In this document: positions 21,373 to 30,767 of the stretch, one piece after another
Layout: every line of letters starts with the position of its first letter
How positions within the stretch are numbered: position 1 is the stretch's first letter
NCBI GenBank assembly: GCA_947650285.1
Contig: CANTFL010001290.1
Location: 1-64,000, forward strand
Direction: 5' to 3'
Length of the DNA stretch: 64,000 nt
From: Hyaloperonospora brassicae
Taxonomy: Eukaryota; Oomycota; Peronosporomycetes; Peronosporales; Peronosporaceae
The notes under the pieces: model-generated
What the model was told of the DNA's origin: nothing
Seen by the model: the letters and a program-made list of their open reading frames with translations, nothing else
The model's database searches: none
Position numbers and translations under genes: made by a program

Positions 21373-23267
21373 CAGCATCGTTCCGTCACGATGCACATTC
21401 TTGTTCATCACATGACCATCTGTTGAACGTCTTCGTGAATCCGCAAGCATGTGGATGTTATGCGAGTGAGTGCGGTGGCCTCACTTGCGGTACGGTCGTT
21501 AGCACGACTGCACAAGATCACAGTGTAGTTGATCACTACACTGTGGAGCAAGCTCCCGGCGGCTGTACAGATGTACAGACTGCGCCGAAAGTCCACCACT
21601 CGAATAAGTCGAGTGGACCGGGACATGGATGCATGCCTAGCGGGCAGCATCTTAGACAAAAGAAACCTGTTGCCTTCAAAGGGCAACATGGAAATCCTAG
21701 GTCGACTGGAGAGTCGACCGTAGAGGATCGGTTCCTGACTGTGGTTGCACAGCCACAGTCGGAAGACGTCGAGGGAATAAGTCCCCACGTACTTGAGGAA
21801 GGAATTCCTCAAGTGTCAATTGCTGAGGGATTAGGCCCTCAGCAACCTCTGGAAACAAGTTCCCAGGAAGAAATCGAGACGTTGAACGTCTTGGTTAATG
21901 ACGGATCAAGCGTAGGCGCTTATACGCTTGATCTGATTGTGCCTCCCAAGTTAACTTCGGAGATAACCCAGTTGCCAACGCTAGAACTGAAACGGTTCTT
22001 GCGTGATCTGCGTAGTGGCAAATTCAAGCAGATCTGCATACTTGTCACGGAGGATGAGTATGTGGCCGATATTCGGTCGGCTACAGTATTTGCTGAGAAC
22101 GAACGGGTTCTCAGCAGCTCATCGATGGACGAAAGTGTCCTCGATGAGAAGACTCGGATTGAGCGATACACGTCTCAATCCTGGGAGTCACTTCAGACAA
22201 ATCCTTTGTATAAGGATTTGATCGAATTCAGGGATGTGTTCCCTGAATCCGTACCTTGCGAGTTGCCTAAGGACAAAGGCAATCGACACGAGATCGAGCT
22301 CAAACCGGGCTCAAAATATTGTGTCATGAAGCAGTGGCCAATGCCTCGTGAACAAGTACTAGCGATCGACAAGTTCTTTGCCGATCGCTTAGCAGCGGAC
22401 CATGTGAGGAAATCAACTTCCTTTCACAGCTCTCCGACCTTCTGTGTGCTAAAGGCCACAGGAGGGTGGCGGATAGTGCACGCATTCAACAAATTGAATG
22501 CTGCAACGGTACCGGCTCAGACGCCGATACCGAGGAAGGACGTAATCATAGATGGTATGTCAAAGAGTACCATCTTTTCGTCCATGGATCTGATGGATGG
22601 ATTCTATCAGATCCTGATGCGTGAACGGGACGTCCCGTTCACGGCAGTGAGTACCCCCAGCGGGATGCTGTGGGAGTGGCTAGTGATGCCACAGGGGCTG
22701 AGTAATTCCCCTGCAACATTCAACAGATGTGTCACAAATCTGTTGAGATCGGTGCGAGACTTCGCACCGAGTTACTTCGACGATGTGTTAGTCCATAGCC
22801 GGGCTATGGACGTAAAGACGGACGTTGAAGTTCACAGAACTCACGTTCGTCAGGTTCTTCAACTTATGCGCAAGTATAAGTTGTACGCCAACCTCAAGAA
22901 GTGTATATTCGAGGCTAGCGAAATACCACTTCTTGGGTGCATCGTGGGTAAACACGGCGTACGCCCTGATCCCGAAAAGATCAAGGCTATCACCGAATGT
23001 CCAGTGCCAGTCGATGTCACGGGACTAAGGAAGTTCCTTGGTCTTGCGGCGTACTTGCACGAGTACTCGCGCAACTACGCCGAAGTGACGGTACATCTTT
23101 CTTGCTTGCTCAAGAAAAATGTGAAGTGGACATGGAACGCTGAGTGCCAGAGTTTCTCTGCAGGTATCAAGCGGAGCTTGATGCAGTCGCCGATCTTGGG
23201 GATTGCAGATCAGGACAGACCATTTCATGTGGTCTGTGACGCCAACGATTTCGCGATCGGCTGTTAA
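21339..23267 (+). CDS. G1a pol: spacer and reverse transcriptase (642 aa open)
   Basis: Residues 1-300 are a low-complexity spacer with a Cys cluster (CGCYASECGGLTCG). RT begins about residue 310 (HEIELKPGSKYCVMKQW). Its motifs are SSMDLMDGFYQI (first catalytic Asp), VMPQGLSNSPATFNR, and SYFDDVLVHSR (YFDD, Asp pair), then the thumb and the start of RNase H (VVCDANDFAIGC). It stops with TAA where other copies continue into RNase H. RT copies element RNA to cDNA in particles. The frame is long, but the protein needs the lesions on both sides repaired to be functional. Confidence 0.9.
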   Translation: MDQKVRPKIKLTASFRHDAHSCSSHDHLLNVFVNPQACGCYASECGGLTCGTVVSTTAQDHSVVDHYTVEQAPGGCTDVQTAPKVHHSNKSSGPGHGCMPSGQHLRQKKPVAFKGQHGNPRSTGESTVEDRFLTVVAQPQSEDVEGISPHVLEEGIPQVSIAEGLGPQQPLETSSQEEIETLNVLVNDGSSVGAYTLDLIVPPKLTSEITQLPTLELKRFLRDLRSGKFKQICILVTEDEYVADIRSATVFAENERVLSSSSMDESVLDEKTRIERYTSQSWESLQTNPLYKDLIEFRDVFPESVPCELPKDKGNRHEIELKPGSKYCVMKQWPMPREQVLAIDKFFADRLAADHVRKSTSFHSSPTFCVLKATGGWRIVHAFNKLNAATVPAQTPIPRKDVIIDGMSKSTIFSSMDLMDGFYQILMRERDVPFTAVSTPSGMLWEWLVMPQGLSNSPATFNRCVTNLLRSVRDFAPSYFDDVLVHSRAMDVKTDVEVHRTHVRQVLQLMRKYKLYANLKKCIFEASEIPLLGCIVGKHGVRPDPEKIKAITECPVPVDVTGLRKFLGLAAYLHEYSRNYAEVTVHLSCLLKKNVKWTWNAECQSFSAGIKRSLMQSPILGIADQDRPFHVVCDANDFAIGC

Positions 23268-23660
23268 TTGATGCAATATGGCACAGACGGCGCAGAGCGC
23301 GTCATCTGTTATCAGTCGCGTCAGCTGCAAGCAGCTGAGCGCAATTAATTAGTGCATGATAAGAAACTCCTTGCCATGAAGTACGCACTGACTAAGTTTT
23401 GCGTCTATCTCTTGGGAGATTGACCGCTTATCATCTATACGGACCTTTCGTCATTACACACGACCGTAATTAGTCCACACCTCTCGCAACGAATGGCGAG
23501 GTGGCTGTCTTTCTTCGCGGAGTAAAACTTCTCCGTGGTTTATAACCAGGACGAATAAACGTCGTCGCTGATGCGCTCTCGCGCCGGCCCGATTTCGAGC
23601 CGGACGCACAATTCAACAGTAGGGTCAAGCCCACTGTTGCGACACTGTCAGTCAGTGTCC
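23268..23660 (+). pseudogene. G1a RNase H, left part before the F2 LTR
   Basis: Translated pieces give ERVICYQSRQLQAAERN, then NFSVVYNQD and the disturbed last motif (the -ADALSRRP- block is frame-shifted). Several stops are present. It ends exactly at the inserted LTR; the sequence goes on at 25483 with LLDDVRKAC, matching the uninterrupted linker in G1b (9648-9896). Confidence 0.8.
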
Positions 23661-25482
23661 TGTGGCAAAGTCATTATTTAAAATTTATGATATGGATTGG
23701 TGGCCATATAATTGAGGCGCCACGTACTGGTGAAAAATGGCACCAAGTGATCTGGCGATCCAATGAGAAACGGAAGGTGATCCCACGGAGATTGACGGAC
23801 CTATCCAACGGTCGGTCGAAGGATGGACGTGGAACGGTCTGAGACGAGGCGCAGAAAGGGGTGATTTCCTTGGAACAATCTAGGACGAGTCGCAGACATC
23901 GATGATTTCCACGGTGCAATCTGGGACGAGGGACTAGATTGAACCAGAAGACCGATTTGAACTGAGAAAGTTGCTTCTGAGACCGAGCGATGCGACGTGA
24001 CTCTGTGACAAAGTTGTAGCATCCAGGTGGTCGAAGATACACATCACCGATCTCCAATGGGAGTACTGATTTAGGTTAAGTATAGCCCGATCTGGAAGTG
24101 TGGATGTTCGCGGAGGTCCGTGGGACCGTTGTGAGAACTGTGGATGGTCCTATTGAGCAGATAAACCCTTGAAGATGGAATCGGACCATGCAAAACGAAC
24201 GAAAAATACATATAGGGCCGGATCGCACTGTGTCGATCCTCAACGATCTCGAATTGGGCATCAGATCGGTCATGTTCCCTGCTGATTATGGATATATCGA
24301 TGATGAAGCTATTTTATTGTGATATACATGCTTGATGAAGGTCCATGAGTGATGTCCTAAAAGTTCAGACCGAAAGAGCCAGTGGAAGCCGGTTGAATTG
24401 ACGTCGCAAAATGGATTTAGACACATTCGGCATTTGGATACTATTTTGGACTTTTCGGTACCAAAATTGGGTATTAGGTACCGCATTTGGAATTTGGTCT
24501 TGTTTGGTGTCTAGGTACGATATCGGGAGTATTGGCGCTATCTTTGGGGTACAGGTCACGGAATTTCGACGCGTGTTCAAGGGGGCGGTCAAGCTTAAAG
24601 GTGATATCGGTTTAGAGAGTGACCTACAGTTTGGAATAGGCTTAAAGATAGGGTGGCTATTAATTTGGTTGGATAATAAAACAGTTACCGTTTTTGCATT
24701 TGAAGCACGTCGCAGACTTCTCTTCTGGGCAGGATATTTGGCCTCCCGTCGGTCAAGAGACGTCGCACGCGCCGTGTTTCGTGTACTCACCTTGGATTGT
24801 TTGGCCAAGGTGGGGTTAAGGTAACTCAACTCAACTCAACTCAAACTGCTAGGGTAGCAGCAAACAACGGTAAAGGAAAAGGATTTTGGTTACAAGATCG
24901 CGAGGTGGCTCAAGTGGTCAAAAGATCTGGACAAGGAGTTCAAGACAAGACCGAGCAAGACCGAAGCAATCTACATGGCAGATCGGCACGTTTCATTTTG
25001 GCGAAACAAGCAACCGATCCACCCACATTGCGCACTTCCGGCAAGATCGGCCGATCCCAAGACCAGATCGGACCGATCCCAACACAAGATCGACGCAAGA
25101 CTACTATTTTCTGAGTGAAGATTTCCGCACAGCAAAGACCCCGATCCCGAAGACAAATCGAGATCAGTGCGATTCAATGTCGAGATTGCGACATCTTCAC
25201 CTAGAGATCACCGCAACTCAAGATCAAGATCGCAGAACCCCCGTTCGTGGTGTGAAGATTTCCGCACCGGAAGCGAACGCTCAACCCAACCTCTCAGCGA
25301 GATCGACATCTCCCAAGTCCATTACGAAGAGCTCAAGCCATCCCAACCGACGGGTACACAAGGTGAGCACAAGGCAATACAACAAGGCACAGATCGGAGT
25401 ACCCTCTCCGTGAGTCGGCAAGTCTGGGCAAGTGTAAGATCGACATTCACTAAAGTAATTTTGTAAGATCGACTTCACCACA
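23661..25482 (+). repeat. Solo F2 LTR (1822 bp) nested in G1a pol
   Basis: TGTGGCAAAG...CTTCACCACA ends, flanked by the 4-bp duplication GTCC (23657-23660, 25483-25486). It is nearly identical to, and exactly as long as, the inverted F2a 5' LTR at 41660-43481. It is very rich in GATC (11 copies between about 24890 and 25180). Confidence 0.95.
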
Positions 25483-26671
25483 GTCCCGTCGTCAATTTTA
25501 CTTGACGACGTACGAAAAGCATGCGTAGAAGATATGGATCTTCTGAGATTGATGGATCATCTGGTGAATCCATCCAGTAAATCCATGAGGGATTTACCGG
25601 CTTTGTACCGATCCTCATCGGATCGGTATAGTACACGCAACGGATTGCTGTACTATACAGCTGTTGCCGGCGACACGCCTCGTGTCGTCGTATCCGCTCA
25701 TCATGATTTGCGTTTACGCATCATGTATGAGTGTCACGATGCCCCAACAGGCGGCCATCGTGGTAGAGAAAAGACTTACCTCACGGTAAGTCGTGACTTT
25801 TACTGGGCGCCAGTATCAGTTTGCTCGCAAGTACATACGTGCTTGCGAGGTTTGTCAACGGGTGAAGCCTAGTCCTTCATCCCGTGCGCCATTGCAGCCT
25901 CTGCCTGGTCCGACAGAGTGCTGGCAGTCCGTTTCAATGGACTTCGTCTTCGGTTTTCCCGAAGACGCTCACAAGAATAATGGTATTCTTGTGTTTGTTG
26001 ACCGATTCAGCAAGATGGTGCATCTTGCTGCTGTCCCTGAGTCGATCAAGGCTCAAGGTTGTGCTCGTGTCTTTCTTGACACGGTCTTTAGACTCCACGG
26101 GTTACCCCGTGAACTCGTATCCGACCGTGACCCTCGGTTCACGGCGGCGTTTTGGCAAACCGTGTTCCGTTCTCTTGAAACACGATTGAAGATGTCCACT
26201 TCTGACCATCCCGATAAAGATGGTCAGATGGAACGTGCGAACCGTGTCCTCGAAGAGATCCTTCGAGGATATGTCCACTCGTTTCCGAGTTGGAGCGAAT
26301 TCCTACCCATGGTGGAATTCGCCATCAATAACTCGGTGCATGCTTCCTCCCAGCACACACCGTTTTATGTAAATGGCTTACGCCATCCACGTGTTCCCGC
26401 CCTTATAGAGTGTGACTCTTGGATAAGGGGGGAGGGACTCGCTCGAGCAAAAACCGTTTTGGCTCTTGCTCATCACGTGTCGACGCTAACGTCGTCACGT
26501 ATGATGCCGATGTCGATCAGGTCGACATCGATGAAGAAGATCACCTCAATGATAGCGAAGACGCTATTATTGACTCGGATGATGATGACGATGCTGGTAT
26601 ATTCAGCATCGTCAACGATTATTCCAGCGAGGAAGAAGACAACCTCGCTGAAGAAGAGAGCAATCTCTTAG
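25483..26671 (+). pseudogene. G1a integrase
   Basis: The zinc-binding part (HHDLRLRIMYECHDAPTGGH, then ACEVCQRVK, HHCC type) is split by a frameshift between 25793 and 25872. The catalytic core follows: Asp in SMDFVFGFPEDAHK, Asp in LVSDRDPRF, Glu in GQMERANRVLEE (DDE). After the HPRVP block, the zero frame runs past a six-G run at 26427-26432 to a stop at 26671, while the acidic linker that normally continues pol lies in the -1 frame. Integrase joins cDNA to the genome. Confidence 0.9.
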
Positions 26672-27129
26672 CAGTGCGCACGAAGCGCACTGAAAGACAA
26701 AACAAAGAGTCAGCAGAGAACTTCCTGCTGACTCGAGAAGCGGTAGTCGACTCCATCGCAAATGCGATGGACCGCCAGAAAAGGAACGCAGACAAGAATG
26801 GAAGAGAAAATGTTCTTTCATTTAAGGTTAACGACCTAGTACTACTGTCTACGGTAAACTTACCTGGACATGCAGTCACTAGTGTCGGCAGTAGTAAACT
26901 ACTGCCGAAGTACATTGGGCCGTTTCGAGTGTTGCATCGCAAGGGCAATGCATACACGATCGAATTACCACGCAAGATGCGAACACATCCTACGGCTACG
27001 TGGGGCGACTCAGGCCGTACTGTCAGTACGAGCCTTCTTCTTCCGATGAAGATAGCCCCCACATTCAATAACATCCATCAAGTTGTTGCGTTCACGCTCC
27101 AGACGACCCGTCTGGTCGCGCAGATATGA
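26419..27129 (+). pseudogene. G1a integrase C-terminal module and acidic linker (-1 frame)
   Basis: Reading from the six-G run, this frame has a long Asp/Glu stretch (about residues 25-85) and then the integrase C-terminal module LVLLSTVNLPGHAVTSVGSS, LLPKYIGPFRVLHRKGNAY. A single-base deletion near 27000 (where G1b reads TFYVGRLRPYY) shifts the rest, and a TAA follows at about 27070. The first part overlaps the integrase frame for 84 codons. Confidence 0.85.
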
Positions 27130-28620
27130 TACCTCGGAACTCAACCGAGATATCTCCCCGCGAGCTGTCGCCAGCTCGCCGAAAAGGGAGCGGACATCCC
27201 GATCGACCTGAAGATGCGCTGTGTCATACTCGGCGCGATCCCTCGCCCTATCAGCCTCGTGATCCTTGCGGTTCTTCCGCACGGTATCAGTCAAAGCGTA
27301 GCGCCGGTCGCGCTCGTGCTTCAAGTCATCGCGCAATTCATCGATTGCGCGATCTATCTCGTAAGGGTCGAGATGGTGAACCGAATCATCTGGAGGAGGC
27401 CTTTCCTCCTCCACCACATCCTTTGGTGGATTCTCACGGAGATCAACGCTTTCTAGTGGAGCGTATCTTGAATCACCGTGACGATTCAGGATCAAGGACG
27501 AGCTACCTCGTCCAGTGGCGGGGGTATCCACCCTCTTGGAACAGCTGGGAGCCCCGATCTCAGCTGTTGATGGATGTTGAAGGTCTCGTCCGCCAGTATG
27601 ACGAGACCCATACGATGAGTCCTGTGGCCCATCGGTAAACACGCGCCCTGGGCGCTTGTAGACGGATTGCAAGTTTGCAATCGCGTCACGCATCTCAGCC
27701 GAGATGTGTGCCCTTCCCCAGGGCGAATTTAGGGAGTACACGTCCCTATGTGCACGCTTCGAGTTGTCAACACAACTCTCACAAGGGTCTCCCCATGTGA
27801 GGCAAGGAATGCCTGCCTCACTCTATAAACAATGCAACCGGTACCAAGCACCGGTTGGCGTTCGCCTTTCGAACCTGAGGCGTGTCGCCTCAAGTTTCTT
27901 GAGCCACCCTTCTCGTCCAAAATTCTTTACATTTTGGACGAACGCGTTCCACGTAGCCAAAAGCGAGGCCTTGTCACGCTTTTGGTTGCTGTTGTACCAT
28001 CGATGTCTAAGAAAGACATCGAGATAAAAATCTTATTCAGCGCGAAAGTTCTTCGCGCTGGAACTCAAGCCGTGAAGCTCAGTTGCATCGAATAAGGGTA
28101 TTCGATGGTGCTGGCTTGTCTCGTGAGACAAGCTATTGATAAGCCGTTCGGGCAAAAGCCACGGCTTCAGCTCATCACGCTTCACAGTGGTACCTTTGTC
28201 GTTACCACGGCCTTCAGATTGACGACGGCTCACGCCATCGTCATCACGCTCGTACGAAGAGGCACGAGCCGGCGGTGGTAAGGAGTAATATTCCTCACCA
28301 CCCTGATCATCATCATCATCACTGCCGAATAGACTGTGATGCAACTCACGATTCCGTTCGTTCGGCAGTGGCCTTGGCGAATACTGAGGCGTCGCCGGTG
28401 ATCGAGACACCTCCGGACCATTGCCCGAGTCAGACACGTCTGACTCGCCAGAGTAGATGACCTCTACATCAGGGTCACCGTGCGCACGCGGTGTGATACC
28501 GCGTGCACCTGAAGCACCTGTTGCTGCAGGCGTAGAAGGAGCAGCAGACGACGAATTGTCTGCCGCAGAGGCTGGCACAGCACCGGGCTGTGTAGGTCTT
28601 GAGTCACCTCGCATAGACAT
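27010..28620 (-). pseudogene. G1a antisense ORF (aORF), 537 codons, two stops
   Basis: One unbroken minus-strand frame from the ATG at 28620 to 27010 has only a TAA (28033-28035) and a TAG (27823-27825). Order: Ser/Ala/Pro-rich N-terminus; acidic segment with PDVEVIYSGESDVSDS and an Asp run (residues 49-105); KRDELKPWLLPERLINSLS (about 146); a WNAFVQNVKNFGREG helix region; a Cys cluster GIPCLTWGDPCESC (about 265-280); and a coiled coil (about 420-525) with a basic HRKKKARTD end. It is conserved in G1b. I do not recognise the family. The position, opposite to pol and read toward it from near the 3' LTR, recalls antisense ORFs of some plant Gypsy elements. Confidence 0.75.
27126..27638 (+). CDS. 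G1a chromodomain at the pol C-terminus
   Basis: After a Ser/Arg/Pro-rich lead, residues 105-165 are a chromodomain: FLVERILNHRDDSGSRTSYL, then VQWRGYPPSWNSWEP, with the aromatic residues and the W-x2-YP...W-EP pattern of the fold. In chromoviral Gypsy elements it directs insertion to heterochromatin by binding methylated histone tails. The ATG at 27126 is only the first Met in this frame; the domain belongs to the pol polyprotein. The whole region is also read on the other strand by the antisense ORF. Confidence 0.85.
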   Translation: MIPRNSTEISPRELSPARRKGSGHPDRPEDALCHTRRDPSPYQPRDPCGSSARYQSKRSAGRARASSHRAIHRLRDLSRKGRDGEPNHLEEAFPPPPHPLVDSHGDQRFLVERILNHRDDSGSRTSYLVQWRGYPPSWNSWEPRSQLLMDVEGLVRQYDETHTMSPVAHR

Positions 28621-28740
28621 GTTAACTATGCGAGATCAAGCGGAAAGTGAATGGAACGGACCCAACAAGTGCTCCCTGTCCCAATGGTGCCCAACGGGTG
28701 GCCGCCATATTTTCGATAGTCACACGGTAACTATCAGTTA

Positions 28741-28752
28741 AGGGGGGGGTGA
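28741..28752 (+). other. G1a polypurine tract
   Basis: AGGGGGGGGTGA lies directly before the 3' LTR and would prime plus-strand DNA synthesis. Confidence 0.85.
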
Positions 28753-29143
28753 TGTAACGGGGCAGCCCGTTACATGGAATTGTCACTTTGAAAGAAAGTG
28801 ACAATAAAGAATATAAAGATGGATATTCTTTTAACAATATCAACAAAGTGGTGATATTGAAGAGTCGACCAAGGAGTCTGTTCATTAGTTGATATCTTGA
28901 TGATATCAACCCACCAATCGCCGCAATACGCGCGCGATGAGTGGTGACGAGACGTCACCATACACCCAGTTATATTAGCATAATTTAGCTAAGTCATACA
29001 GAGAGAGAGTAGTTAAAAGACTTAATTTATTAATATAAAAGTTTTACTTTTACCCTACCTACGCTTCCTCGCTTGCCACGTGTATGTCCGTCGGGACACC
29101 CAAATCCCTTGCGTTAAGTTACGCAAGGGTGTGCCCCATCACA
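28753..29143 (+). repeat. G1a 3' LTR (391 bp)
   Basis: It starts TGTAACGGGG and ends GTGCCCCATCACA. It differs from the 5' LTR by dozens of changes. Its right neighbour is the inside of an F2 LTR, cut at the GTAGTCTTG position. Confidence 0.95.
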
Positions 29144-30600
29144 GTAGTCTTGTGTCGATCTTGCCTTGGGATCGGTCCGATCTGGTCTTGGGATCGGCCT
29201 ATCTTGCTGGAAGTGCGCAATTTGGGCAGATCGATCCTTGGTTTTGCCAAAATGCAACTCGCCGATCTGTCCAGTAGATCGCTTCGATCTTGCTCGGTTT
29301 TGTCTTGAACGCCTTGTCCAGATCTTCGGACTACTTGAGCCGTTTCGCGATCTTGTGCCCAAAATCCTTTTCCTTTACCGTTGTTTGCTGCTACCCTAGC
29401 AGTTGAGTTGAGTGTGAGTACTTGATCGATCCGGGCCAGATATCCCGAGATCGCTCTTCCCGATATTGGCCAACAATCCAAGATCGGTCTTCTGTGTCCC
29501 TGTTACACGCGTGCTTTGACCCGCCGAGGAAGCCAAATCAATCTTTCCCGGAGAAGAGGGGAGGAAAACGTGCGTGGTGAGCAGAAGAAGTGGAGTTCAA
29601 GTCTGTTTATTAACCAACTAAATTGATATCCAACCTATCTTCAAGCCTATTCCAAACTGTAGGTCACTCTCCAAGTCGATATCACCTTTAAGCTTGACCG
29701 CTCTCTTGAACACGTGTCAAAATTCCGTGACCTGTACCCCAAAGATAGCGCCAATACTCCCGATATCGTACCTAGACACCAAACAAGACCAAATTCCAAA
29801 TACGGTACCTAATACCCAATTTGGGTACCGAAAAGTCCAAAATAGTATCCAAATGCCGAATGTGTCTAAATCCATTTTGCGACGTCAATTCGACCGGCTT
29901 CCACTGGCTCTTTCGGTCTGAACTTTTAGGACATCACTCATGGACCTTCATCAAGCATGTATATCACAATAAAATAGCTTCATCATCGATATATCCATAA
30001 TCAGCAGGGAACATGACCGATCTGATGCCCAATTCGAGATCATTGAGGAACGACACAGTGCGATCCGGCCCTATATGTATTTTTCGTTCGTTTTGGCATG
30101 GTCCGATTCCATCTTCAAGGGTTTATCTGCTCAATAGGACCGTCCATAGTTCTCACAACGGTCCTACGGACTCCCACAAACATCCACACTTCCAGATCGG
30201 GCCATAATTAGCCTAAATCAGCACTCCCTCTGGGAGACCGGTAAAAAGTGTCACCGATCTGCAGGATGTTACACCTTCTTCACAGAGTCATATCACATCA
30301 CCTGGTCCCAGATCCTTGTACCAGATCGATCCATAAAAATCGTTCTATTCGTCGTCTTGTCCCAGATCGCTCCATGGAAATCTTCTATTTGTCGTCTTGT
30401 CCCAGATCGCTCCGTTTCAGGTCGATCCATATCCATCAGTCTGGTTACAGTTGGAATAGATCGCCGATCCCCGTTGAGATCGTTTTCCACCTCCTTATTG
30501 GATCGCCAGGTCCCATGGCCTCATTTTTCACCAGTAAGTGACACCTTAACTGGGTGGCCACCGATCCACGTCCCATCATTTGATAAGTGACTTTACCACG
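29144..30600 (-). repeat. F2a 3' LTR, truncated and diverged
   Basis: It aligns with the reverse complement of 23661 to about 25115 but with many changes. The end at 30600 reads TACCACG against GCCACA in the other copies. The missing part lies on the side now occupied by the G1a 3' LTR. Confidence 0.85.
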
Positions 30601-30616
30601 ACCTCCCCCTGTACTG
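30601..30616 (-). other. F2a polypurine tract
   Basis: On the minus strand CAGTACAGGGGGAGGT abuts the 3' LTR. Confidence 0.7.
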
Positions 30617-30767
30617 AATTTCGTTAGGGCAGCAATCGGCTTCAGTCCAGTCACTCATTAACTTCGTTTCAAGCACTCAAGTCCATCACACGACCTCCCC
30701 GACGCGTCTCCCCACTTCGCCGGTACCCTCGGAGTATTGTACCGCACTTTTGTCGCCGGATTGCGAT

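Larger units (their letters stand above)
19346..29143 (+). mobile_element. Ty3/Gypsy chromovirus-type element G1a, nearly complete
   Basis: 5' LTR (19346-19735), primer site, gag, protease, RT, RNase H, integrase, chromodomain, antisense ORF, polypurine tract and 3' LTR (28753-29143), with a solo F2 LTR (23661-25482) inserted. Several single-base frameshifts and stops show that it is not autonomous now. The two LTRs differ by many substitutions and small indels, and the outer flanks (GTGAG, GTAGT) do not form a target duplication, so the two ends may come from different insertions. The whole body is dense in perfect inverted repeats. Confidence 0.9.

Noticed and set aside
28150..28190. KRDEL in the antisense protein as an ER-retention signal
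   Set aside because: It is internal, not at the C-terminus, so it cannot act as a KDEL signal.
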